64,000 nucleotides of DNA from Aselliscus stoliczkanus (GCA_033961575.1 CM066731.1:131619001-131683000), one strand, 5' to 3'. Positions 24,998-37,096 are shown, counted from the stretch's first letter. Notes: generated from the letters alone by a model not told the origin. A program made the numbers and translations.

Positions 24998-25795
24998 ATA
25001 CCAAAGAAGATATACAGATAGCATATATACAAATGAAAAGATGCTCAACATGATTTGTCATAAGGGAATTAAAAATTAAAACAATAATATTCTACTACAC
25101 ACCTATTAAAATGGCTAAAATCCAAAAAACTAATACCAATTGTTTGTAAGGATATAGAAAAAGGAGCTATCATTGATTGCTGCTAGGAATGCAAAATGGC
25201 TGAGGCAATTTGGAAGGCAGTTTCTTACAAAGCTAAACATAGTCTTACCATATGATCCAGCAATTGTGCTCCTAGGTATTTACCCGACTGAACTGAAAAT
25301 GTATGTCCACCGCAAAATCTGCATGTGAATATTTTAAACAACTTTACTGATAATCGCTAAAAAACTGGAAGTAACCAAGACATTCTTTACTAGGTGAATG
25401 GATAAGCAAACAGTGGTACAACCATACAATGGAATGCTATTTAGTAATAAAAAGAAATGATCTATCAAGCTACAAAAAGACATGGATGACTCTTCAATGT
25501 ATATTGCTATGCCGAAGAAGTCAATATGAAAGGCTAAATACTATAAGATTCCAATTATATGACACTCTGGAGAAGGCAGAATTATAGAGATACTTAAAAA
25601 GATCAGCGGTTGCCAGGGGTTAATGGGGAGGAGAGCATTGAACACATGAAACACAGGGGATGTTTTAGGCTGAAGAAACTTCTGTATGTTACTGTAATAG
25701 TGGATTCATGTCACTTTACATTTATCAAAATCCATCAACATTTACAGTACAAAGATTGAACCTTAATGTATGCAAATTAAAGAAAAATCATTTAG
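24998..25795 (+). mobile_element. Old LINE-1 3' part
   Basis: ataccaaagaagatatacag, aaatgaaaagatgctcaaca, ccatatgatccagcaattg, acaatggaatgctatttag and agcggttgccaggggttaa are the ORF2-end and 3'UTR landmarks. Many stops. Confidence 0.85.
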
Positions 25796-26680
25796 GGGGG
25801 CAGGGAATCCCAGAATGGAATGTGCAATGTAAGAAAAGAAGAGGGTTCTACATCAAAAAGAAAACAGAAGACCAACTTTTTCTCTCAACTACAATCTAAC
25901 TTTTTCAAAACAACTCACTTTACAGTCAATTTTTCAAGTCCCCCATATCTACATTAAAAAAAAATTAAATATAAACTGGAACACATCAGTTTTTATTGTT
26001 GTTGTTCAGCTTCATTGACTAGAAATTATTAGCCTTTTGAGAGAGTCTTAATCAATTAATTATGTATTAGACAAAAACAAATCAATACCATTTTTTAAAA
26101 AGGTAAAATTCAGATTCTTTAATATGGATGTCAACTTTCTCCACAACTTGACCTCAACATAATTTTTCGTCCTTTTATCTGCCAGTTTCAGACCAGGAAC
26201 CTGGGTCTGGTGGATGAGGGATACCAGAGGTGGAGTACAGATGAGGAGACTCAAAGCAAGGTGCTACAGAACAGGTAAGAGTTAGATATTTCTGGAGGGC
26301 ATCAAGGAAGACAGAGTTAGAGTATGGAAAGGTGGACAATCCCACAGGAATCAAAAACTAGCCTCGTAGAAGTGATCCCAAAAAATTAATGAGAAAGAGA
26401 TAATAAAATCAAGTCTATCAGATGTCAGGAACTGCATGAAGAAGCAGGCCCACAGAAAACTAGGACCAGAACACCTTGAAACCATGGCAGTACTGCCTTC
26501 CGGAAACCTTTTGAGGGTTTGAACAGCTTCAAAGGCACTTCAGCCCAGTCATTATAACACAAGTGAGAATAGATGAATGCTATTGTCTCATCTCATCTAT
26601 GCATAAATTCTGTTTAACTTTCCAAGCTAAAATGTAAAGTGGAGGGTTAGAGATAAAGACAAAAATATAACACTCCACTG
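25796..26680. other. Unassigned DNA
   Basis: No gene recognised. 26200-26560 is less AT-rich and may be an old repeat that I cannot name. Confidence 0.35.
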
Positions 26681-26681
26681 T

Positions 26682-26832
26682 AAGTGTGTCTCAGGAGGAA
26701 CAGCAGCAGCAGATCACTCAAGCTCCTTGGCAAAGCAGTATACTGCACACCCCAGACCTACTGATTCAGGATTTGAATTTTAACAGGATCTCTTGGTGAG
26801 AGGAAGGCACATAACAATTTGAGAAACACTAC
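26682..26832 (+). mobile_element. MER5-type hAT MITE
   Basis: ccagacctactgattcagga, ttgaattttaacaggatc and the terminus aatttgagaaacact match the right part of MER5-type Charlie elements. Confidence 0.65.
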
Positions 26833-26984
26833 ATACAGTCTGATTAAGTTCATCTTTAAATTCAGTCAGAATAGCCGATTCATCATCCCTGAAACATCTG
26901 ATGTGCTCAGTCTATTTTCTAAGCATACCCCCATGCTATTCTTCCCACTAAAAAGCCCAACCCTCTTTCTCTCAAACTATGTGG

Positions 26985-27105
26985 CTCCCATCCTTCAGGT
27001 TGCAAATCATTTTCTACCTCTTCACTAAGTTTTCCTTGATTCTTCCACTCAGTCATTGTTCCCTCCCATCTCAGAACATTCATAGAAACACTTAGTGGCA
27101 AAGAG
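26985..27105 (+). mobile_element. Possible L2 fragment
   Basis: ttttctacctcttcactaag and ttccttgattcttccactc resemble the L2 3' region. Short. Confidence 0.4.
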
Positions 27106-28177
27106 TGACCCACTGATTTGTGAAACTGACTGTCTTGATATCATGCATTGTTATTTGAGGATTTAGTTATGGTGTAGACTAACTTTAGGAGACTACATAT
27201 TCATGCTACTTGAGAACACTTTCTTCACATAGTCCCTGGATTCTATGCAATTTATTTGTTAAAACTAATATAATAGAACTAAAGCTTTTCTGAAGCCTGT
27301 AAATCTACATCTGTGAACACAAAAAATACATTACAAAATATGAAATTGTACACAGTTCATAGCCAGACAGCTAATATATGAAGAACAGACAATACCAAAA
27401 TATCAGTCTCAGTTTGTAATAAAATCAAATGTTTTCTTTTATGTTCTATGTGTAATTTACTTGTAGCTAGGAATATGTGAAAACTGAAACATTTGGTGTC
27501 CATCCATTCTGGTCTTAAAGCTCCTCTTATTTACCTTAATCAAGCATCTACTGTATCTTTAGAAAAATTAAAGATTCCAGCTTATTATTCTTGGTATTAT
27601 AAAAGCCTGGCAACCAAATCCTTTACTACAGTAAATCAACACCATCTACATAATCTATTGAAGCTGGCAAATAGTCAATGCTATGTACTATTAGCCTTTT
27701 TAGTTCTTTTAATAGATATCTACCTCAATTCCTCCACTAAAAGTATTCAATTCAGAGTAATATAATTAAGGAATTGAGTAATATTATATATCTAACATAT
27801 TTTCTGAATTTAAAAGGCCATAAATCTCAAATTCCATTTCAAATACCATTCAGTTACTCAACTACTCATTCTCATTTTTAAACATAAGATTATAATACCA
27901 TTCGCACTTTTCATTTCATGACTTTCTCCACAGTTAAAAACTTGACATTAGCACTGTATAATGCAAATCTAGTTAATTTAGGGAATTTAAATTTAGGGGA
28001 TAAAAATTAATGACTGGTGTTCAATTCAAATTCAGAAAATGTAATTATAATACTATAATTAATGGAATATATAAATTACATGATTTAATTTAAAAAATGT
28101 GAGGAAGTGAAGAGACAAGAAGATATGATCATTAGATTATTCTTACTGGAAATTTCTGGAAGACACTCTCCCTCATA
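27106..28177. other. Unassigned AT-rich DNA
   Basis: A 90-codon frame at 27493-27765 has no recognised domain. Nothing else seen. Confidence 0.4.
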
Positions 28178-28317
28178 TGAGGTGTTATCAAACAATATGG
28201 TAAATGTTTAAATTTAAAAAAAATGTTTATTATAGTAAAAGACAGATTGACATTAATCCGCCTCAAAATATAACCCCCCTCACTTTAAACACACTTATCA
28301 TATCATTCTTATCACTT

Positions 28318-28563
28318 TCTGAAGCAGTTCTGGAAGTCCTCTTTTGTGAGTGTCTTTAATTGTGCTGTCATGGCTGCCTCGATGTCCTGATCATTTTGAC
28401 TTTGGGGAAGAGCCAGAAGTAGCATGGTGCCAGATCCAGTGAATAAGGTGGATGAGGACACACTGCAATGTTTTTATCTAACAGAAAGCACCATACCAAA
28501 AGCAATGTGTGACACATACTGTTATCATGATGGAGAATGATTTATGGCACACTTTAAAACACG
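28318..28563 (-). pseudogene. Mariner transposase C-terminal fragment, left arm
   Basis: On the minus strand HHDNSMCHT is followed by KNIAVCPHPPYSLDLAPCYF, and further on by KRTSRTASES. The DD34D triad's second Asp (in HHDN) is kept. At exactly 34 residues' spacing the third Asp is Tyr (PCY instead of PCD), so the catalytic site is lost. An internal deletion and frameshifts follow. There is no N-terminal DNA-binding part. Confidence 0.82.
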
Positions 28564-28659
28564 CCTTCTCTCAACCATAGCTCACACCTGATTGACTACA
28601 CCAAACAAGTTGAAATTTGTCGCACACTGTTATTAAGGTTTGACACACCACTTCCCATA

Positions 28660-28926
28660 TTGAAGATCCCTGCCTTTTCCTTTGGATGTTACTCAGCAGC
28701 AGCACTCACCATAGTTTTTGATCACAATGGAAAGGCTCCATATTACACATCGCTTCTGGTATGGCAATTTCTGTCAAATAAAAACATAACAATGTGTCCT
28801 CATCCTCTTTATTCACCGGATCTGGCACTGTGTGATTTCTGGCTCTTACCTAAAGTCAAAATGACCATGAAAAGTAAATGTTTTGAATCAATTCAGGACA
28901 TCGAGGCAGTCAGACAGTACAACTAA
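28660..28926 (+). pseudogene. Mariner transposase C-terminal fragment, right arm
   Basis: An 88-codon frame with APYYTSLLVWQF, NKNITMCPHPLYSPDLAL and CDFWLLPKVKMTMKSKCFES keeps the third catalytic Asp (CDF). The region of the second Asp is altered by a small insertion (DHNGKAP where HDNAP is expected). Past the stop at 28924-28926 the downstream tail continues in another frame. Non-functional relic. Confidence 0.85.
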
Positions 28927-29092
28927 AGACACTCATGAAAGAGGACTTCCAGAACTGCTTTAGAAAGTGGCAAGATGATGGGAAAGTGTGTTCAAAGTGA
29001 GAGGGAGTATTTTGAGGGGGATTAATGGCAATGTGTCTTTCACTGTAATAAACGTTTTATATATTCACTGTATGTTTTGATCATGCCTTGTA

Positions 29093-30830
29093 CATTATGT
29101 CTCCTATTAGGGAGGTAAATTTCTAAACTAGAAACTTTTGGACCAGCATCTAAGTGAACCACTAGGAAGTCACTCTGTTACTTCGCCATTTAGTAAGACA
29201 GGAAAATAAAAATTTGAATTGTAACTGATTCTTTGAAGCTACAAATATCTCTCCAGTCCAGGGCAAATGATAATGCAATTTAAAATGATTTTTAGTGTCA
29301 ATCTAATCTGTTTTGGTTACAGACTAGCTTCTGTAGGTAGGAATAGCATTTTCCTCTCACTAATCTGTTTTGGCTCCTGGCTATCAACACTGTTAGCTTT
29401 ATCTTGTTTCCCATAAATATTTCACAATAACATTTTACCCTTTTGCTTAACACTACCTTCACTTTTGGATAATTTGTTCATTCTTCAGGTAGTTTATAGC
29501 AATTACTAAATTAAGTACCTATAGTTGGAGAAAAAAGATAGAAGGGGTAAGTATTCACTTTTGCTTTGGCCTCAGTTTCATCCTCTGTGATTTGAGTGGT
29601 CAAAGTGTGGTGAACTCTGATATTTCCTCAGTGGTGTGCTGGAGCCATTCCCTGCCACCTCTTGAGAGTTCACTCTGCTTATGCCTTCCCAGCTCCAAGT
29701 CCATGATGGAAAGATTTATACCATGGAAAATGGATGATGCTACAAATCAGGAATTTTTATTTCTTTTCATAGAGGCAGTTGACCAGCACACCACAACCAC
29801 TGGCTCTATTTAAGAAAATAAATGAAAACTCATTAGTAGCAAGCAGAAAGGAAGTTAGAATTTCAGCTCACCACATAATAAAAGGACATTATAAGAAGTT
29901 TAGGTTAGTAGGCTGGAACTGACACAAGTAAGAGAAAGTGAATCGGTTAGTCTCACAATGTTTATAAATGGAAACAACGGACGACTGGTTGTCAAGATCT
30001 ACATTTGGGCAAAGGTCTCTACCGATTGCTGTTTCACTGGTAACACACTCTTATCCTATTTCCAAAAGTACATAAAAACCCAGTGGCAAAAAATGAGTCC
30101 CACAATATTGTTTTTTCAGAGTTGCTTACTAACCACTTTTGAAATTACTGTTGCAATAACAATAAAACCACTCCTTTAACTTGATTATTTATTCAATAGA
30201 AATTTCGAAAAAGCAAATGTGGTAATCCAGACTTGGTTTCAAAATAAAATCCAATTTCCTAGTTAAATTTTCAACTGTATATAGCAACTTCTCAATTCAG
30301 TGCTTTTTAGTTTCAGACAGCATTTTCACCACAAACTTTGATCATAATAGAAAATGGTCTGAATAGGAATGGAAAGTCAGACTATATGGCTTACTCACCA
30401 CGTAACCTATGACTCTGCACTTACAGTCTCCAACCCAGAGATATCTCATTGGTAATATGTGTAGGAATAATAATAAATGCTGCCCTCTCCTCCAGGATTC
30501 ATGTGGGATTTAAATTTAAACCAATATAGGAAGAACGGTTATGAACTATAGAAATACCCTATGTAATTAGGTTTATTATTGTTATAGTGTCAAAAAAGAA
30601 AAAATGTTAGAGGGGACTATTGGTTTTATCAAAACAAGCAAGCTGTAAAAAGAGAGTCTACTATTAGTCAATAATATGCAAATAACAACAGACTGTATCA
30701 CACAAAAATAGTGTACACTTAGCAATATTTAACAGCTATGTTGGGTGCTGGCATCAGTATGACTGAGCTTTGAAAGTATATATAAAAAGTATATTTTATA
30801 TTTATGAAATATATATATGGTATATTGAAC

Positions 30831-30869
<39 letters not shown>

Positions 30870-31334
30870 CAAAATGAGGAATAAACAGGAAATGAAAGCT
30901 GTAAGTGAATTGTTACTTTTCTACTTCTCTAGTACCATTTCTATAAGGAGAGCAAGAAGATAATGAAAGGGAGCCTATGGCTGCCTAACACGACATGATA
31001 CCACCAAGGTCAATGAAACTTTGCATTTCATAAGCCTAAATTCTAGGTAGGATTTGGTCAAGTCGTCCTGACATAAACTTAGCTTGCAGGAAACTGTGAA
31101 GATTCCTCTCAAAGATGTGATTCCTTTCTCCTACTGTGGTTTTTATTCCTTTCCAATTTTCATCATTTTTCTGGCTTTCAGTTATTTCTGCCCAAAGCTG
31201 GAGTCACCAAATCTAGTGCTGTAACATTTTTAAAGAATCAGATTTTGGCTTACAAATATTTTCTTCTCAAATGAAAAGGTTTATGGATTCATTTTAGGTC
31301 AAAGAATTTTATCCCCCCAAATAGGTTGCTATGT
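29093..31334. other. Unassigned AT-rich DNA
   Basis: No exon recognised. 29560-29800 is less AT-rich and could be an old repeat. The (TA)n tract inside it is listed separately. Frames at 29592-29813 and 29958-30179 look like chance. Confidence 0.35.
30836..30868. repeat. (TA)n microsatellite
   Basis: A run of TA dinucleotides after gaactgtgtg. Confidence 0.97.
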
Positions 31335-31490
31335 GATTATGATAGCCATCGTTTATCAAATGCTTAGACTATTTTGGGTGCTATGTTAAGTAGTCTACAT
31401 ACTATCTCATTTTACTCTCACTTCAACCCCACATGGCAGTACTAAAATTATCCCCATTTTACAGATGAAAAAACAAAAGGTCAAATCAGG
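31335..31490 (+). mobile_element. MIR SINE fragment
   Basis: tttatcaaatgcttagact, ctatctcattttactctcac and attatccccattttacagat match the MIR core and 3' part. Confidence 0.8.
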
Positions 31491-32116
31491 CCTGATATTT
31501 CAAAATCTTTTACCAGGTATTTTTAGCGGGTCAAGATTTAAACATACTGAAATTCATTACAATTATTTAGTAGTTTTTATCTTCAGCATAAACCTAAAGG
31601 AGCTTTTATTAGCAGTCAAACTATTTTTAGGTTTTTACGCTCACAGTAAAAATGTTATTTCCAGTAATGCTAACAGACCAAACATGGCTTATTTTAAGCA
31701 TTTGTTTATTATTCATTCATCATTTATCTATTCATTCAAGAAGTATGTATTATCAAGTGTTATGCTCAGAATGCTGTTAGAGACAAAGAAATAAAAAGCT
31801 ATTTCCCACAATCATCCAAGAAGATTTTAAAAAATAACCCTTAGTTTTAGCCTGTGGCACACCTAGCATGTTTGACACTAGAGTGGATCATTTTTCAATA
31901 ATCCTTTTATATATATGAAAAAATTATTCTCAGAAAGAATCATAAAATGAGACAAATAACAATAGCTAGAAAAGAAATGTAGACAGTAAACATTTTGTCT
32001 AGTTGAATTTGTGTTGGTATGCCAGTATAAAAATATAGATAATAAATATTAAAGATATTACAGAAAAATGAAGGAGCAATGGGTTGATCTTTTAATTAAT
32101 ATATTTTTTTTATAAA
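31491..32116. other. Unassigned AT-rich DNA
   Basis: Includes a 109-codon frame (31465-31794) that begins inside the MIR and has no recognised family. Confidence 0.35.
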
Positions 32117-32129
32117 AAAGCAACAAATA

Positions 32130-32240
32130 GGGCCAGCTAAGTGGCACGGTGGTTAAGAGCTGGCTTGGGACACCAGTGGCCCCAGTTCGGATCCCACATA
32201 TGAGGGCCAGTGACATTGCCTTCTAAAAAAAAAGAAAAAG
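32130..32240 (+). mobile_element. Short head-only SINE
   Basis: gggccagctaagtggcacgg through gacattgccttct and an A-rich tail. The duplication aaagcaacaaata is at 32117-32129 and 32241-32253. Confidence 0.92.
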
Positions 32241-32253
32241 AAAGCAACAAATA

Positions 32254-32918
32254 TATATATCTACATGGTGTTTTGCTAAAATAATAAATAATGTTAATTT
32301 CTGTTTTAAACCTTAACTTCTGCATATTTTCAACAACATTGTCAAAATTGATCTTCACATATTCATCTTTGGTAGACAGTATAGCCAGATTTGTGCATTT
32401 ATTTTCACTCAGAATAATTCAAAGGGCACTTATTAATTTTACTTTGAAAATTATTCCTTCACATGAAGCAACAGATATAAAATATACAGAAAATACAAAG
32501 AGATAAGTGTAACAGAGATTTATAAAATCCCATTTCACAATAAAATGCATTGTTCTTGTCTTTATTTCTTCAGATTTGATTCTACTGCTTTTCAAATGCC
32601 TTTGCCGTTGAATAGATGCCACTAAAATATCTTCACCAGAAAAGTCAGCACACATTTGTATTACACTTGGTAAAGTTTTCCAAGGTTTATAACTGTTCAG
32701 AATCATTTGTGTCTGGTTTCAGTACAGTTTTTGCTTTCTCCAACAGAATATTTGAAATAAATGATAGCACAGTGAACATAAAAACAGAACTTGGCTGACT
32801 GCTTACTCTTGAAATAAATGTATGTAGCTGAGTCCACAAGTGCTGGGATACTACTGAAGAACTCGAAATTCTCCCTAAGTATCTCCTCTGTAGAACACAA
32901 TGCTTATTAAAGAATAAG
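32254..32918. other. Unassigned AT-rich DNA
   Basis: Overlapping frames of 60-95 codons on both strands have no recognisable content. I could not see splice sites in useful positions. Confidence 0.35.
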
Positions 32919-33012
32919 TGATATACATATGTATATACACATATACACGTACCATATATGATATATATACTGTATATGTGTGTGTCTATATGTATGCATA
33001 TATATAATAGAA
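32919..33012. repeat. AT/TATG-rich low-complexity tract
   Basis: Interrupted TATA/TATG/TGTG alternation. It yields a 122-codon minus-strand frame (32687-33055) of low complexity that is not a gene. Confidence 0.85.
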
Positions 33013-33072
33013 ATATAGATATGTAGATAGTTAAAACTCGGCAGTACCACAACAATTATTTAGGAATTAAAC

Positions 33073-33112
33073 CAACATTGGACTCTTTTTTTTTTTTCAA
33101 CATTGGACTCTT
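33073..33112 (-). mobile_element. Poly(T) insert with a 15-bp direct repeat
   Basis: caacattggactctt occurs at 33073-33087 and 33098-33112 with only a T run between. This has the form of a target-site duplication around an insertion consisting of nothing but a poly(A) tail (minus strand). Confidence 0.7.
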
Positions 33113-33444
33113 GAGGAGTATTTATCACTAACATTGTTTAGAATTGCTGGCACATGATGATAATAAAAAACAGACTGACTCTTAGCTGGGTATTATTGCT
33201 TTTAAATTCTCTACAGAAAATGTCAACCCTTAGTGCCTGGCCCAGGGAGAACTGCCCCTCTGCCCTACACTTGGCATGTCTACATTTGAGCCAGTGAGAT
33301 TTAGTCAATCAATTCATATAAAAACAATTATTTTTAAAAGTACCTGTCATTTGAAAACAGTGGCTACCCAAATTCTCCTCTCATCTTTTATTGTTCCATA
33401 CTATTACTCCCAGTTATTTGGGACAATAAAATATACTTGAACTT

Positions 33445-33665
33445 CTCAAGGATTTTGTAGTTTGGAAGATGTGAGCTTGAATCCTGGCTCTGTTACTTGC
33501 TAGATATGTGATCTTAAACAAGTTAGCTAACCCCTCTGAGCTTTACTTTTAATATCTCAATTCTGACAAATATTCACTAGCATGGCATACTTTACACAGA
33601 AAGAAAAGACACATTCACATATTAGGTGCTCATTTAATATAACTACTATGGTTATCACTTGGTTT
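33445..33665 (+). mobile_element. MIR SINE
   Basis: gagcttgaatcctggctctg, ttacttgctagatatgtgat and acaagttagctaacccctct are strong MIR landmarks. Confidence 0.85.
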
Positions 33666-34024
33666 GGCCCTGGACCTATTATATCTGCAGACCCCTAAAT
33701 ATTTCAGATTCTTTAGCTAGTAATTACCTGTGATGGGGTGGACCAAATAGAGAAGTTACATATTTTTCTTAAAATGCATTTAAAATTAATGTGATATTTT
33801 TCATGCTACCATCTTAGTTTCTTTAAAACTGTTTATATAAGTGATCTACATTCACTGCTCCTTTTTTATTACTACCCAGCATCCTGCTTTCTTTTGTTTT
33901 TCTAAATGTCTGGCTTAAATGTTATCAACAAAGATCATCAACTCTATGGCCTTTGCTCATTCTCACAGAAAGTGTTTACAAAATTCAGGAGCTGCAAAAT
34001 TCACTGCAGGCCAATTCATTCCCC
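33666..34024. other. Unassigned DNA
   Basis: Nothing recognised. Confidence 0.35.
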
Positions 34025-34145
34025 TTACAGAAAGAAAACTGAAGCTTAGGATGGTGAAGCAATTTGTCTCACTAGCGAGAGGCTGAGCAGAGACACAGAC
34101 TTGTCTCCAGAGCAAGCCCGTTGGCTGCATCTTCCTTACTGGTCA
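34025..34145 (+). mobile_element. MIR SINE fragment
   Basis: aaaactgaagcttaggatgg, aatttgtctcactagcgaga and gagacacagacttgtctcc follow MIR 3' order. Confidence 0.6.
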
Positions 34146-34459
34146 GTTGCTGCTCTGCAGGTCTCTATTGACTTCATTCCTCTCTGAGTCTCCTCTTTCC
34201 TCTCTCCTCCAAACACTGGCCATTGTGCTTGCTTCTTCTTTCTTTAGCTCTCTTTCCTTGTCTTTGTAACATCTCTTTCTTGAAATCTAATCTTTTCCCC
34301 ATCTTCAAATAGCACCTTTCTTCAAGTATCTTCTAAATCTGATTACACCTCCACTCCCAGATTGTGAATAACCTGCTAGAAATTTCCATGAATAGAGAAA
34401 TGGTGTCAATGATTAATCACAAATATTGGGTTCAAACTTAATTAGATAACCAATATCAA
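34146..34459. other. Pyrimidine-rich unassigned DNA
   Basis: Strong C/T excess on the plus strand from 34170 to 34370. No gene seen; possibly a decayed L2. Confidence 0.35.
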
Positions 34460-34569
34460 TGATGCTTTTCATTCATTTGACAAATATCTTTCTAACACCT
34501 TTTATGTGGGGTACACTGTACTGGCACTGGAGATACGATGTGTACAAACTCAGTCCCACATTTGTGGGC
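34460..34569 (+). repeat. Old interspersed repeat, left half split by the AIFM3 retrocopy
   Basis: The text cattcatttgacaaatatc followed by ggcactggagatacgatg resembles a common ancient mammalian repeat that continues with 'cagtccc'. Its expected continuation (gagacagaaactaagcaaat) resumes at about 35090-35140, after the pseudogene. I cannot assign the family. Confidence 0.4.
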
Positions 34570-35089
34570 ACAGACCATACATTCCAGGGTGGCACATCCA
34601 GGGAAGAGTTAGAAGGGCACTGGGCTTGGACCCGTGAAGCCCCATCCGTTGTGCAGGGCTTATGTGGACGCTGCCCACTGATCTGGTCCGCAGAGTATGG
34701 AGACGGGTTCCACCACGTCATCGTTCAGGGCGATGGCAGGAGCTGAAGTCCATGGATTTTTATACCAAATGCTACAAGGTGATGGCTGTGGCCAGCATGA
34801 ACTACGATTCCATGGTGCCCAAGGTGGCTGCAGTGCTGGCCTCAGGCAGTGCCATCCAGCAGGGAGGTGGAAACCCACGACATTTCCTAACTCTGAGTAA
34901 AAGGATCCTGAGCTCACATTCTGCAGACTAGGGCACCAAGGACAGAAACCAAACCCTGGAGGCAGGTGCCAACACCAATTTCCCAGGATCCCTCCGAGCA
35001 GAACCTGAGCCCTTCCAGTGCTTGCCTTCAGCTGCCTGCCCCACTCCAGAGAGGGGTCTCTAGAGTCTCTATTTTGGTCTCCATTGTAC
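34570..35089 (+). pseudogene. AIFM3: Processed pseudogene of the AIFM3 3' end
   Basis: Several frames, broken by small indels, together follow the C-terminus of AIFM3 (apoptosis-inducing factor, mitochondrion-associated 3). In order: a nucleotide match to the family's HWQMAHAQGRV segment near 34580-34613; degraded YLWTAMF near 34660-34680; YGDGFHHVIVQGD at about 34697-34735; then, after a 2-base shift, QELKSMDFYTK, VMAVASMNYDSMVPKVA and VLASGSAI; then in another frame EVETHDIS and a GS-stop ending at 34911. The final tga and following 3'UTR-like sequence run on without introns, as expected of a retrocopy of a multi-exon mRNA. At least three frameshifts and internal stops make it non-functional. 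It is 5' truncated to roughly the last 120 codons and has no preserved poly(A). It splits an older repeat whose halves flank it. Family matches are from memory, not a search. Confidence 0.72.
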
Positions 35090-36239
35090 ATTTCAGTGGA
35101 AGAGACAGAAACTAAGCAAATCATAAACCTAAGTTTAACAAATACTTCGAATGGAAAGGAAAGTGTGATGAAATAACCATGTTCTCATTTCCTGATGGGT
35201 TTGTGGATACATCCTCTCTTACCCTTCTATTCATGACAACAGAATTAATGGGAGGACCCCTGGGTATACCATAATAGGTATATAGAAAGTCAAAATCTCT
35301 ACATTGATGAACCTCTAATCTTCTTATCTCATTTAGCTTCAGTAGTCAGAATCATTAAAATTACACATGTTATATAGTCTATCAGTAAAAATATTAAAAT
35401 AAATTACATATAATGTTTCTTCTTTACAACACAGATTTTTAAATTAGATCATTAAATAGGCAAATCACAATCAAAAGAATAATTCTCCTTAAGGAGTTCA
35501 AAATGTGTTTTTCTGCTTTCTTCTAGCTCCAAGTGGATAGTTCACAAAATATTGCTAATGATTTTCAAATTTATACTTTATAAGAATAAACTTGTAAAAA
35601 AATTCAAAACTTTGTAATGAACAGTTCAACTAATTTACTACTTGAAAAATGCACCCACAGTTTGAAACTATGAATAAACATTTATTAGAGTGTATTTATT
35701 TCAAAGAAAGCTTGTATCTTGATATGAATTGTTCCTAACTATAACAATAATGATTAGCCATCTAGATATTAATGTGAGAGTATCATCTCTCTAATGAACT
35801 TATAAAAATTGCAGGGCAATTAATACACGGCTATATAACAGAATAATACAGCTGGGCTCTGTATTGATCTGTGTCATTCTATGTAAAGAAAGTATTTTTA
35901 TTTCTCAAACTCTATTTCATGAGGACAGTAAATCACTTTCATTAACAACATAGAATAAAATTTGCAGGATATGTGGGCAAATATAGAGCATTTAAAAATT
36001 ACATGTACAGAGAGTAACTTCTACATTTATTTATTATTTCCTTGATAGGTTTCCATTGACAGGGCACAGAATGGAGCTAGTGTTCATTCCTTTCATGGTT
36101 ACCCAAGCCACACTAAAGCCATTTAGAAAGCATACCCCTCTCCAAGTTGTTTCCGCACCACCACCATGAAGTTTTCCCTGCAGTTTCATCTGTAGTCAAT
36201 GAATATGGAATGTTTGAGTATCTTCCCCAAGTAGAAGCT
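35090..36239. other. Right half of the split old repeat, then unassigned AT-rich DNA
   Basis: 35090-35140 continues the repeat broken by the AIFM3 retrocopy. Beyond it nothing is recognised. Confidence 0.35.
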
Positions 36240-36850
36240 ACTCTAGCATTTTTCCTCTAACTTTTTATTTAAGTATAATATTCATAGTGAAAATTATACA
36301 AATCACATGTTAGCTTGATAAATTTTTGCAAATTAAACACACCCATATGACCAGGAACCAGATTAAAAAAAAAGAATGCTGCCAACAATCAGAAGTCCCG
36401 TCTGGCACCCTTCAAAGGGTTCCAAAGGAAACCAACCACTTTCATGACTTTCAATACCTATATTAGTTTTTCCTGTACAATATGTATTATACTATTTTGT
36501 GCTTAGCTACTTTCATTCAAAATTATCTTGGTGATATTTGCCCATATTGTTGCATGTGTTCTATTTCTGTTTCATTCTTTCTCATCACTTTATAGTATTC
36601 CATACAATTTATTTATTCCTTCTACTGTTTATGGGTTTTTGGTGGGGTTTTTTTGTTTGTTTGTTTATTTGAGATTATCAATAGTGCTTCTAAGAACATC
36701 TTATACAGCTCTTTGATGAATATATAGTACTTCTGCACTTTCCTCAGTATACACCTAGGAGTGAAATTTCTGGGCATATATATGTTGGGCTTTAGTAGTT
36801 TCTGCAAAGTTTTAAAAGTTGTTACTTTGTGTTTATTTTCAAGCCCGCCA
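36240..36850 (-). mobile_element. Old LINE-1 3' fragment
   Basis: Antisense L1 text: ttatttaagtataatattca, ttttgcaaattaaacacacc, tttatagtattccatacaat and acacctaggagtgaaatttc. Heavily diverged. Confidence 0.65.
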
Positions 36851-36919
36851 ACCATGTGTGAGGGCTTCGTTTCCTCTAAATCAGTATATTCTTATCTGGG
36901 CTTAATTTTATAACCCAAG

Positions 36920-37096
36920 GAATATTTGTCAGTAACTGGAAACATATTGGGTCATCCCAACTGGGGAGATGTTACTACCATCCCTGGATAAAAACCAGGG
37001 ATGCTGCTCAACATCCTGCACTGCACAAGACATGTGCAACACAAATTATTTGTTCCAAAATGTCAGTAGCATCAAGGCTGTGAAACCCTGCTCTAA
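36920..37096 (+). mobile_element. MER20 hAT MITE, right part
   Basis: aaccagggatgctgctcaac, atcctgcactgcacaagaca, ccaaaatgtcagtagcatca and tgaaaccctgctct match the right two thirds of MER20. Confidence 0.85.

Larger units (their letters stand above)
28178..29090. mobile_element. Palindromic mariner element (two 3' halves, inverted)
   Basis: The left arm (28178 to about 28560) is the diverged reverse complement of the right arm (about 28735-29090). Both arms carry the transposase C-terminal coding region and the same 3' terminal repeat (inner text aatggcaatgtgtctttcac). Ends tgaggtgttatc and its counterpart gatcatgccttg are flanked by TA (28176-28177, 29091-29092), the mariner target. Relative to the right arm, the left arm lacks about 33 bp around 28400. 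A spacer of roughly 170 bp separates the arms. Confidence 0.87.

Noticed and set aside
34459..35124. Overlapping frames on both strands (67-154 codons) as an intact AIFM3-like gene
   Set aside because: The family similarity jumps between frames and includes internal stops, so this is a pseudogene.
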